Positions 7,725 to 15,622 of a DNA stretch of 64,000 bases are shown one piece after another. The translations under genes were made by a program, and so were the position numbers. How positions within the stretch are numbered: position 1 is the first letter of the stretch; each line of letters opens with the position of its first letter. The notes beneath the pieces were generated by a model that had not been told where the DNA came from, did no database searches, and worked only from the letters and a program-made list of their open reading frames with translations. Source of the DNA: Melioribacteraceae bacterium. Lineage in GTDB: Bacteria; Bacteroidota; Ignavibacteria; Ignavibacteriales; Melioribacteraceae. The DNA is taken from NCBI GenBank assembly GCA_016342755.1, contig JAEINS010000007.1, forward strand, positions 62,001 to 126,000. The letters are read 5' to 3'.

Positions 7725-8894
7725 CTACACAATCTCAACTTCTGTTAATTTTATTCTATTTATATCAGCAATACCAAGTTTAAGATTCTCAGCAAGTTCC
7801 AGAAATTTTTTCCCTCGTTCAGATTCTTTCTTCTGAATCCCTTCATCAATTCTTTTTTTAATTATTATATCATAACCAACTCTGTCAACCGCAACAGGGT
7901 CGGTGCCTATAAGAAGCGTATTAAAACTTGTTATAAATTGGGGATTAGCTCCCGGACCACCATCAAAACAGCCCTTAAGTCCATCAACAATATTTAGTAC
8001 TACCTTATCGCGCAGCGGTGGAAAGGCACAAACTTCGACCGTTGTTTCGGACCACAATTGTTTATGAAGTCTGGATGTATTTGTAATACTTCCATAAGCA
8101 AGATTTTTCATGCACAATGTAACACTGGAACCGGCATTTTTTAGAATAGGAACATTTATAATTTTATCAACTTCCCGGGTGCAGATTTTTGAAAAATAAG
8201 AATACTCGCCTTCGTTAACCATAAACGGAATGGTGTATTCATCATACTCTTCCGAGCATTCAGCTTTATAGAACCACTTTTCGTCAATCATTTTTTTACC
8301 GTATAAAACACCGTCTTTATCGTAGTATGAGCCTTCTTTATCTTTTCTTTCGGTTCCTGTTATTTTAATACCAGGATAATTTTCTTCGGTAAATCCGCAT
8401 TCGTGTAACTGAAATTCTCTTCTATCCCAAAGAACAATATCTTTTTTATCAATGCCGGCTTCCTCAAGCTGCTTTATAATCGTTTTAACTATTTCATGAC
8501 TTGTTGTTAATACTTTACCCGCAACAGGATTTAATTTAAGACCAATTTTTTCGCCAGGTTTTACAAAATGTTTCCATGCAGCAACTATTGTTTTTTCGCC
8601 AGTAAGTTCCAGCATCCCTTTGACAAGCATTTTTTCAGCTTCTTCCAGAACCGGAGCATTTTCTTTTACAGAGTTTTTATTAAATACTTTAACAACTTTA
8701 CCGGGAAATTTACCAGGCATCGAGTTTTCATTTCTTGGATACTTTAGTGCGTCTGCAATATTAGTTCTTGGTTTTTCCTTTTTTTCCTGCGCCAAAACAT
8801 CTTTAGCTAAGTGAGGAAAAATAAACGCGCCAATACTGCCGGTTCCTAAAATTTTAAGATATTTTCTTCGGCCTAATTTGTTTTCGTTTTCCAT
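7725..8894 (-). CDS. DUF362 domain-containing protein with Tat-like signal
   Basis: Protein of 389 residues starting with a twin-arginine-type leader (GRRKYLKILG at residues 8-17, then a hydrophobic stretch ending near LAKDVLAQ), suggesting export of a folded, perhaps cofactor-bearing protein. The body matches DUF362: KIGLKLNP, ITGTERKDKEGS, the KIINVPILKNAG segment and the C-terminal GTDPVAVDRVGYDII. The 4Fe-4S cluster cysteines seen in some DUF362 proteins are absent. It is first in a two-gene operon with the DUF6599-like protein. Function is unknown; the pairing is the best clue. Confidence 0.75.
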   Translation of the reverse strand: MENENKLGRRKYLKILGTGSIGAFIFPHLAKDVLAQEKKEKPRTNIADALKYPRNENSMPGKFPGKVVKVFNKNSVKENAPVLEEAEKMLVKGMLELTGEKTIVAAWKHFVKPGEKIGLKLNPVAGKVLTTSHEIVKTIIKQLEEAGIDKKDIVLWDRREFQLHECGFTEENYPGIKITGTERKDKEGSYYDKDGVLYGKKMIDEKWFYKAECSEEYDEYTIPFMVNEGEYSYFSKICTREVDKIINVPILKNAGSSVTLCMKNLAYGSITNTSRLHKQLWSETTVEVCAFPPLRDKVVLNIVDGLKGCFDGGPGANPQFITSFNTLLIGTDPVAVDRVGYDIIIKKRIDEGIQKKESERGKKFLELAENLKLGIADINRIKLTEVEIV

Positions 8895-9021
8895 GGTTTC
8901 TCCAAGATGATAAAATAGTTTGTCCTATTATCCTTTCTAAAAAGATAAATAAAACATAGCAGAAGAAAAATGGATTTGTTAAAAATTGGAGGCAGTAAAA
9001 TTAATGTAACTTATAAAATAA

Positions 9022-10869
9022 CTATACCGAAATAATTTCATTTTCAGCGGATAGTAAAAATCTTTTATTAATTATCTCTTTATCAATTATTTTTTTTACC
9101 TTGTTTATCATTAATACTGAGCCGGGGTATATTGTTTTTTTTACTATTATAATTGCTTTTGAGGGATTGTATATTTCATCTTTCAGTTTTTTCAATTCAC
9201 TTTGTTTTTTAAAAGTTTCTAAAGAAATTTCAGTTACCTTATCAATCAGCATTTTTAATTTCTTTTTATTTGCATCATCAAGATTTGTAAGCGCAATAGC
9301 TTTATTAATAGTTTCATTTATTGAATTTAATTCATTCGATGTATCTGATATAGCCGAATATATCTTTGAATAATTGATCTTATTCTCTATTAGAAGCTTA
9401 AGACTAGATTTCATCTGGGTATTCAGACGTCCAATAGTTTGAAGTTTGAAAATTTCTTTTGTGAAAATTATAAATTGACTTTTTAGTTCGTTTATTTTCT
9501 CTTTAAGCTTTTCAATGTTAACAGGGTTTTCATAATCATAACCGACTTCAACTACAGTCGGTACTTTATATTCATTACCAATTGTATCAACTTCAACTTT
9601 ATTTTTTGCAATTACATAACCGCCAGCTATAGAAACCCTTGAACCATTTACATGTATTTCATTCTTCGAGTATAACTTCGAATTCACAGCTTCTTTCTCA
9701 ATTAGAATTACACCTTTTGCAAATATAGTTTGGTTATTTACAAACTTAACATGAACATCACCATCCGATTTTATAACTCCATCACCTTTCCCGGTAAAAC
9801 CATGTTTCACAGAAATATTGCCTTCACACTTAACTTTTGCGTCTTCAATACAGCCGCCAACTTCAAGATTTCCGCCAACGTTCACTACAAATCCGCTTAG
9901 TATATCGCCTTTTATTTGCACAGAACCATTAAACTCAATGTTACCCGTAGAAAAATCAACATTTTCCGGGATGTTAAAAACCTTGCTGATGTTTATTTTT
10001 CCGCCGCTTATAAAAACGCTTCCGCTTTCTTTAGCGTAAACGGTATTAGGATCGTTCTCTTTAAAATATGTATTAGCTCCACTAGGTTTATTCAGCTTAA
10101 TAGGTTTGTAGGCATTTATAGCCTCTCCATAAATGTTTTTACCGTCCTTGCCATCTATGTGGTGAATATATTTAGCCAATATCTGATCTTGCTTCACAGA
10201 CTGAATTGTATTTATGTTGTAGAAATCTAACCGGCCATCATCGCTTGTCTGCGGCTTAAAATCAATTTTTGTTTTTATCGAATAATCAATGCGCGCATCA
10301 ACACCATCACTTTTATCCGTACCTCTTGCAATAAGTATATCCAGTTTAGCCATACTGTTTTCCACAGATGACTCAATAATTAGTTCAATATTATGCTTAT
10401 CAATTCCATTGCTGATTTTAAGTAATTTCAATTCTCCCATAATATCTTCAATATGGAGTTTCTCAAATCCTTTTCTCGGCGGATAAACATCAATCAAAGC
10501 TTTTAATTTATCTTCAGAAATTTTGATATTAAACTCAGCTTCATTTTCTATTTGATATAGCTGGAATTTACCTTCTTCAAAAATCGGAATCCCTTCACCA
10601 ACTGATTGATATGATTGTATACTTGAATCATATTCAATATTATCGTCTTCATAAGAAAAGTTTTCAGCAGTGCCACTAGAAACATCATTATTACTAATCA
10701 ATTTAAATAAATTAATACCCGAGTTAATAATTCTGCTTTCCAGACTTAACTTAACCAGTAAGGCATAAGGTATTTTCCCTTTAATTAAATGGTTTTTAAT
10801 TTCATTTATTTGAACAGCATTCTTTAAAGGATCTACAAGAAGTTTATATTTTTTTTCTGAAGTTGTAAT
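9022..10869 (-). CDS. DUF342/FapA family protein, probable ATT start
   Basis: Polymer-forming beta-solenoid protein of the FapA/DUF342 type: an N-terminal cytoplasmic domain (VYPPRKGFEKLHIEDI), then a glycine-rich repeat region (GNIEFNGSVQIKGDILSGF and following turns), then a coiled-coil rich C-terminus. FapA homologues occur in diverse bacteria and are linked to surface or polar signalling; the exact role here is unknown. The first standard start is TTG at 10701, which has no ribosome-binding site. The frame stays open upstream for 56 codons to a TAA at 10875-10873, and encodes a plausible folded extension (KYKLLVDPLKNAVQINEIK). The ATT at 10869-10867 lies 7 bases after AAAGGAAG. If TTG is used the gene is 9022-10701. 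Confidence 0.75.
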   Translation of the reverse strand: MTTSEKKYKLLVDPLKNAVQINEIKNHLIKGKIPYALLVKLSLESRIINSGINLFKLISNNDVSSGTAENFSYEDDNIEYDSSIQSYQSVGEGIPIFEEGKFQLYQIENEAEFNIKISEDKLKALIDVYPPRKGFEKLHIEDIMGELKLLKISNGIDKHNIELIIESSVENSMAKLDILIARGTDKSDGVDARIDYSIKTKIDFKPQTSDDGRLDFYNINTIQSVKQDQILAKYIHHIDGKDGKNIYGEAINAYKPIKLNKPSGANTYFKENDPNTVYAKESGSVFISGGKINISKVFNIPENVDFSTGNIEFNGSVQIKGDILSGFVVNVGGNLEVGGCIEDAKVKCEGNISVKHGFTGKGDGVIKSDGDVHVKFVNNQTIFAKGVILIEKEAVNSKLYSKNEIHVNGSRVSIAGGYVIAKNKVEVDTIGNEYKVPTVVEVGYDYENPVNIEKLKEKINELKSQFIIFTKEIFKLQTIGRLNTQMKSSLKLLIENKINYSKIYSAISDTSNELNSINETINKAIALTNLDDANKKKLKMLIDKVTEISLETFKKQSELKKLKDEIYNPSKAIIIVKKTIYPGSVLMINKVKKIIDKEIINKRFLLSAENEIISV

Positions 10870-10884
10870 ATCTTAACTTCCTTT
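10867..10884 (-). promoter_or_regulatory. Ribosome-binding site deciding a non-canonical ATT start
   Basis: On the minus strand AAAGGAAG (10884-10877) is followed by seven bases and ATT (10869-10867) in the DUF342 frame. The in-frame TAA directly before the ATT rules out any earlier start, and no ATG, GTG or TTG occurs until 10701. Confidence 0.5.
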
Positions 10885-10957
10885 CTATTGAAATATTATT
10901 TGATTTAATCATCGTATTTTTTTCATTAATTTTGATTAAATAAATTCATTTTTAGTC

Positions 10958-11356
10958 ATGATTAATAATATGAAAAATTTAATTATCAATATTAACTATA
11001 TTATTAAAAATAAGAGTAAAACAAAAACACTTCTTAAAACCACAGACTGGTTTTGTCTGCAATGTAAAAACATGATAACCTCTGATTTTAATAGATTTTT
11101 ATACGATGGAAAAAGTGAGTTTAATTTCACTAACCCAGGCGGAGCAAAATTTAACATTATTTTATTTAACAATGCAAGCGGTTGTTTTGAAATTGGGAAA
11201 CCTACATTTGAGTTTGCCTGGTTTGAAAATTATAAATGGCAGTTCTCTGTGTGCAGCAGATGCGGATTTCATTTGGGATGGAATTATTCCGGTTCAAACA
11301 ACTTTTATGGTTTAATCCGTACTAGTTTAATAAAAGGGGAAACATTATTTAATTAA
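10958..11356 (+). CDS. CULT-domain (cereblon-type ligand-binding) protein
   Basis: Protein of 132 residues consisting essentially of one CULT domain, the small beta-tent fold that binds thalidomide-type ligands in human cereblon and occurs as stand-alone proteins in some bacteria. The evidence is the paired zinc-site cysteines (CLQC near residue 33 and CSRCG near 97), and the aromatic cage region: FAWFENYKW, then CGFHLGWNY, then FYGLI, where three tryptophans line the ligand pocket in studied members. No signal peptide is obvious in the Asn/Lys-rich N-terminus, so it is probably cytoplasmic. The start could be ATG 10958 or 10970; neither has a clear ribosome-binding site. The natural ligand is unknown. 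Confidence 0.72.
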   Translation: MINNMKNLIININYIIKNKSKTKTLLKTTDWFCLQCKNMITSDFNRFLYDGKSEFNFTNPGGAKFNIILFNNASGCFEIGKPTFEFAWFENYKWQFSVCSRCGFHLGWNYSGSNNFYGLIRTSLIKGETLFN

Positions 11357-11468
11357 TTACTTATTTAACATTTAAATTTTGCCGGGAAAATATCAGCAGA
11401 TCCTGAAGAAAATAAATTTTCAAAATTTCTGCCAAACCCAAAAATACCCGGGATAGTATATATAAAAA

Positions 11469-11490
11469 AAGCTCCCCAAAAAGGGAGCTT
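11469..11490 (-). terminator. Intrinsic terminator of the cold-shock gene
   Basis: On the minus strand AAGCTCCC, a 6-base loop, GGGAGCTT and a T run (TTTTTTTATA) form a classic terminator about 30 bp past the cold-shock gene stop. Confidence 0.85.
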
Positions 11491-11521
11491 CACAATGTCT
11501 ATTCAAAGTATTAGAATTCTC

Positions 11522-11731
11522 TTATATTTTAATAACATCATTTGCTTGAAGACCTTTGTCTCCTTGAGTAATTTCAAACTCAACTTTTTGGCCTTCTTCT
11601 AAAGACTTGTAACCATCGCCTCTAATTGATTGAAAGTGCACAAATAAATCGTCTCCACCTTCTTGAGAAATAAATCCAAAACCTTTAGTGCTGTTGAACC
11701 ATTTAACAGTTCCTTCTTTACGCTCTGACAT
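11522..11731 (-). CDS. Cold-shock protein, CspA family
   Basis: Single cold-shock domain of 69 residues with both RNA-binding motifs intact (KGFGFI, RNP1, near residues 16-21; DLFVHF, RNP2, near 28-33). It binds single-stranded nucleic acid as an RNA chaperone. It has its own terminator and an AT-rich upstream region of about 500 bp which may include a long 5' untranslated leader, as is common for such genes. Confidence 0.95.
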   Translation of the reverse strand: MSERKEGTVKWFNSTKGFGFISQEGGDDLFVHFQSIRGDGYKSLEEGQKVEFEITQGDKGLQANDVIKI

Positions 11732-12284
11732 ATCAGATCTCCATTTAACGTTAAAAAAAATCGAGTTGATCAGAGCTTTAGAAATTCTAATAAAAACAAT
11801 TTTACTTCAAAGTTCCTGGTCAATCTCTACATTACAAATAAGCTTAAAAACATAAACTTCACGCTGAATTTCAGCGAATCAAAATCTACATGTTTTTAAA
11901 TAATTTGTCAAGAAATAATTATTTCATATTTAATAAGCTTTAAATAAAAAAAAATTATTTATATTTTTTTACAGCTAGTAAACATCTATATATTGTCCAT
12001 TCTATAAGAAAATCATTTTCTATAACATTAAACAAATCCAAAAAAAATTACAATACTACAAACCAGTGGCAGCCGCATATTATCAAAGCTATTATATCAG
12101 CTGCATTGTCAAATAGCGTCCCAGAGCTGGTTATCAGATGAAGGCAAGTGTTTTTTAAATCTGAGAGAGAGCATAATACTCTCTTTCATTATTTGCTTTG
12201 TTGAATAGGTTTTAGTAATTTCACAGCATTTCCTAATGATGTGATCTACTAAAAATATCACTCACAATAATAGAGGGAATAAAA
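11732..12284. other. AT-rich intergenic region
   Basis: No gene is supported here. The left part is the presumed leader of the cold-shock gene. Around 12163-12187 there is a 9-bp stem (GAGAGAGAG/CTCTCTTTC, one G-U pair, 7-base loop) of unknown role, and CCAGAGCTGG at 12121-12130 is near-palindromic. No tRNA or known riboswitch pattern was recognised. Confidence 0.4.
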
Positions 12285-12941
12285 ATGGTTAGATTAACTA
12301 CAATAATATTATTTTTTTCAGCTCTTTTATTAGGGCAAACTATCGATAACATTGCACCGTCTTCACCCGGTAATTTTTCTGCTTTTTCACTGTATGACGT
12401 GGAAGTGGAATTGACCTGGGAGGCAAATAAAGAAAATGATTTTGCTTATTATGCAATATATAAGGGTCATAGTGAGATTTTTGACGCTGATTCAAATTCT
12501 CTTTTAACAACAACAATAGACACGGTCTTTTTAGATAATGAGATTCTGGATGGTTCATATTATTACAAAATTTCAGCATTTGATTACAGTGGAAATGAAA
12601 GCGAATTTTCAAATTCTGGAGAAGTATTTGTCGGATTAACTAATCAATCTAAGATGCCTGGTCATTACATATTAGAACAAAACTATCCAAATCCATTTAA
12701 TCCTGGCACTGTAATAAAATACTCCATACCAGAAATCAGCAATGTGAGAATAGAGATTTTTAACATGCTTGGAGAAAATATTAAGATTTTAGTTGATCAT
12801 GAAAAATCTGCCGGAGTTTATGAACAAAATTGGGATGCCGCCAATTTACCTAGTGGAATATATATGATTGGTATTTCAGCAGATAGTAGAGAAAGTAACA
12901 ACCATTTTAATGATGTTAAAAAAGCATTACTTATAAAATAG
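12285..12941 (+). CDS. Small secreted FN3 protein with T9SS sorting domain
   Basis: Protein of 218 residues: signal peptide (residues 1-17, cut after LLGQ), one fibronectin type III-like domain (about 24-115, with VELTWEANKENDFAYYAIY), a linker, and a C-terminal T9SS sorting domain starting at NYPNPFNPGTVIKYSIPE. It would be exported to the outer membrane and attached or released by the type IX system. No enzymatic domain is present, so an adhesion or scaffold role is possible. A strong terminator follows immediately. It is isolated from the alginate locus. Confidence 0.8.
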   Translation: MVRLTTIILFFSALLLGQTIDNIAPSSPGNFSAFSLYDVEVELTWEANKENDFAYYAIYKGHSEIFDADSNSLLTTTIDTVFLDNEILDGSYYYKISAFDYSGNESEFSNSGEVFVGLTNQSKMPGHYILEQNYPNPFNPGTVIKYSIPEISNVRIEIFNMLGENIKILVDHEKSAGVYEQNWDAANLPSGIYMIGISADSRESNNHFNDVKKALLIK

Positions 12942-12949
12942 TTATTAGC

Positions 12950-12977
12950 GAGCCTGACCTTTTTGGCGGGCTCTTTT
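12950..12977 (+). terminator. Intrinsic terminator
   Basis: GAGCC (12950-12954) pairs with GGCTC (12969-12973), with an inner CC/GG pair, followed by TTTT. It lies 8 bp after the FN3-T9SS gene. Confidence 0.75.
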
Positions 12978-13103
12978 GAATCCACTTTTTTTAATTACTG
13001 GAAATAAGCTGAACAATTATATTTAGTGGAAACTGCGGGGATATTGGTAGGATTTTTTAGTAAGTAGTAAATACGGTCTAAAAGTAGTAGTTGTGTTCTG
13101 TAC

Positions 13104-13137
13104 ATAAAAAAACCCCGAGTCTGGAGTGAAACGGGGT
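13104..13137 (-). terminator. Intrinsic terminator downstream of tRNA-Ser
   Basis: On the minus strand ACCCCG and CGGGGT form a 6-bp stem followed by a run of T residues, about 27 bp past the tRNA 3' end. Confidence 0.7.
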
Positions 13138-13164
13138 GTAAAGCTGTTTTTTAACGTTAAGTCG

Positions 13165-13252
13165 CGGAGAGACAGGGATTCGAACCCTGGAAGGACGTGA
13201 ATCCTTGCCGGTTTTCAAGACCGGTGCATTCAACCAACTCTGCCATCTCTCC
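13165..13252 (-). tRNA. tRNA-Ser (anticodon TGA)
   Basis: On the minus strand the 7-bp acceptor stem GGAGAGA/TCTCTCC, a D-arm, anticodon loop CTTGAAA (anticodon TGA), a long variable arm typical of tRNA-Ser, and the T-arm with GGTTCGAATCC are all present. Length is 88 nt including discriminator G. CCA is not encoded. No integrated element abuts either end. Confidence 0.95.
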
Positions 13253-13400
13253 AATAGAACATTCTCATAAAATGAGATCACAATTATAATAAATAATTCT
13301 AATTATATCAAACATAATAAACTTTTTTCTATTTTTTTGTGCAAAATTCTTTTTCTATTTTTGTTATATACTGCTTTTTTAACAAACTGCATAAAATTAA

Positions 13401-15239
13401 ATGAAAAAAAGTACAGCAGCAAAACCGCCCAAATGGTTCTATTTAATACTAATTGTAATTCCAATTTTATTTTTTGTTCTATTGGAAATTAGTTTACGTC
13501 TTGCCGGTTATGGAACAAATATAAAACCATGGATCCCGATAAATAGTAGTAGATTAATACTAAATCCGGAGATTGCAAAAAAATATTTCGGAAATACCCA
13601 AAACATACCTTTTGCAACTGAAGCTATAATTGATAAAAATAAAAAAGAAAATAGTTTGCGGATTTTTGTATTAGGCGGAAGTTCGGCAGCCGGTTATCCA
13701 TATTTATCAAGTGCGTCCTTTGCTAAATATATTAGAAAAGGATTAAATTTTACTTACCCTGATAAAACTATTGAAGTTGTAAATGTTAGTATGTCGGCTA
13801 TAAATACATACACATTAAAAGATATTCTTCCAGATGTAATTGAAAAAGAACCGGACGCAATCTTGATTTATGCCGGTCATAATGAATATTATGGTGCTTT
13901 AGGTGTTGCATCTACAGAATCGATGGGCTCAACTCCATTTCTAATAAATCTTATGCTGGAATTTGATGATTTAAAAACTGTCCAGTTAACTAAAAATATT
14001 ATTGCCGGAATATTCAGTTCAGTTTCAAATACAAATTCTGATACGGGCACCCTTATGGCTAGAATTTCAGAAGGAAAACTTGTGCCATTTAAATCTGATC
14101 TTTTTGATAGAGGAATAGAACAGTTTGAAAATAATCTTGATGAGATGCTTAAACTTATAAATGAAAACAACATCCCGGTTTATATTAGTACTTTAGTTAG
14201 TAATATTAGGGATCAGAGTCCGTTTGTCTCAAACAGAAGCTATAAATACCCAAGTGCGGATTCCATTTATAATAAAGCCTTAGAACTTAAATCATCAGGT
14301 ATTATTGAAGATTCCTTATTTGTGTTTGCTAAAGACCTTGATGAACTTCGTTTTAGAGCTCCTGAAGATATAAACAAAAAGATTATCACTCTTGGAACTA
14401 AGTATAATTGCAAAATAATAAGAGGCGATTTATTGTTTAAAAATTATGCGTTAGAGGGTTTAGTTGGAAATGATTTAATGATAGATCATCTTCATTTGAA
14501 TGTGAAGGGTTATCAGTTATTAGGGAAATTTTTTCTGGAACGAATACTGAAATCTGATAATTCGAAATTAGATCTGAATATTAGATCACTTCATTCTAAA
14601 ATTTTGAAAAACTATAATTTCACAAAATATGATTCTGTAACTGCTTCGTATAGAATTAAGATTCTTAAAAGTGACTGGCCTTTTAACAAAACTGGAAATA
14701 AAACTCCCAGAGACAAACTGATTATTCCCCAAAACACAATTGAAAAAACTGCTCTTGCTGTAATTGATAGTAAAATATCTAGAAAAGATGCGCGGGAAAA
14801 AGTTGCTGATTATTATCTAAAGAATGATTCACTTGATTTATTTATTACTGAAATGATTGCTCTTAAAGAGGAGTTCCCCTTTTTGAAAATTTCTTTTGAT
14901 AAAGAGGTTCAACAATTTCTTAAAGAAAAAAAATATGATAACGCATTTAAATTATTAAAGGAATCGTACAAACTATCTCCAAACGCATTTTCGGCTAAAT
15001 GGATTGGAATTATATTGCTGTCCAAAAAAAATCCTCAAGAAGCTATAAAATACCTTAATAGAAGTTTAAGTTTTAGTCCGAATGATCCGCAGGTTTTATT
15101 TAATCTGGCAGGTGCTTACTCAGATACAAAGAATTATGATAAAGCTTTAGAATCAATTGAAAAATGTTTAAGAATAAATCCGAACGATGAGAATGCTAAA
15201 AATATGTGTAACCAGTTAAAAAAAGTTAAGAGCAGATAG
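13401..15239 (+). CDS. SGNH/GDSL-like hydrolase with C-terminal TPR repeats
   Basis: Protein of 612 residues anchored by one N-terminal membrane helix (about 12-34). An SGNH-hydrolase domain follows: the nucleophile region LGGSSAAGYP (serine 94 or 95), the GHNEYYG block with the oxyanion Asn, and DHLHL with D362/H365 as the rest of the triad. Residues about 490-605 form tetratricopeptide-type helices (KYDNAFKLLKESYKLSP, then NYDKALESIEKCLRINP). Such membrane-tethered SGNH-TPR proteins may deacylate envelope or exopolysaccharide substrates; the substrate is unknown. It is monocistronic with its own terminator. Confidence 0.8.
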   Translation: MKKSTAAKPPKWFYLILIVIPILFFVLLEISLRLAGYGTNIKPWIPINSSRLILNPEIAKKYFGNTQNIPFATEAIIDKNKKENSLRIFVLGGSSAAGYPYLSSASFAKYIRKGLNFTYPDKTIEVVNVSMSAINTYTLKDILPDVIEKEPDAILIYAGHNEYYGALGVASTESMGSTPFLINLMLEFDDLKTVQLTKNIIAGIFSSVSNTNSDTGTLMARISEGKLVPFKSDLFDRGIEQFENNLDEMLKLINENNIPVYISTLVSNIRDQSPFVSNRSYKYPSADSIYNKALELKSSGIIEDSLFVFAKDLDELRFRAPEDINKKIITLGTKYNCKIIRGDLLFKNYALEGLVGNDLMIDHLHLNVKGYQLLGKFFLERILKSDNSKLDLNIRSLHSKILKNYNFTKYDSVTASYRIKILKSDWPFNKTGNKTPRDKLIIPQNTIEKTALAVIDSKISRKDAREKVADYYLKNDSLDLFITEMIALKEEFPFLKISFDKEVQQFLKEKKYDNAFKLLKESYKLSPNAFSAKWIGIILLSKKNPQEAIKYLNRSLSFSPNDPQVLFNLAGAYSDTKNYDKALESIEKCLRINPNDENAKNMCNQLKKVKSR

Positions 15240-15243
15240 AACA

Positions 15244-15282
15244 AAGCTCCGTCTGGGCTGCGATTCCCGTCCGACGGAGCTT
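15244..15282 (+). terminator. Intrinsic terminator
   Basis: AAGCTCCGTC (15244-15253) and GACGGAGCTT (15273-15282) form a perfect 10-bp stem around a 19-base loop, followed by GGCTTTTATT, directly after the SGNH-TPR gene. Confidence 0.75.
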
Positions 15283-15322
15283 GGCTTTTATTATGGGGAT
15301 GTTTAAATATACAAAAATTTGT

Positions 15323-15430
15323 TTAATCTGAAAACATAAAATTTAATTTATCAAAAAATGCTTCTTTACTTCTCCATTCATATTTTATTACATCTATTAA
15401 TGTATAATATTTTTTAGATTTATTACTCAT
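15323..15430 (-). CDS. Possible 35-residue ORF or gene fragment
   Basis: A minus-strand ATG-to-TAA frame encodes a short basic, aromatic peptide (LIDVIKYEWRSKEAFFDKL in the middle). There is no convincing ribosome-binding site and the surrounding 360 bp hold nothing else recognisable apart from the preceding terminator. It could be the end of a decayed gene; I do not recognise the family with any certainty. Confidence 0.25.
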   Translation of the reverse strand: MSNKSKKYYTLIDVIKYEWRSKEAFFDKLNFMFSD

Positions 15431-15622
15431 CGCCGGAATTAACATTAGTTAAATAAATGAAACTTTTCCTTTTAATTAAATATTCCCTTATCATATTTAA
15501 TACTATTTATTAATAATTTTAATAATATTTTTTTTAGTTGATATGAAATATGCTCTAATTTACTGATAATTTTTAGGCACTACTATTGCTTCAATTCATT
15601 GTCAAATTTTAGGAGAAAAGGT

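Noticed and set aside
13078-13281. 67-codon minus-strand ORF
   Set aside because: It lies over the tRNA-Ser and its terminator; the translation has no family features.
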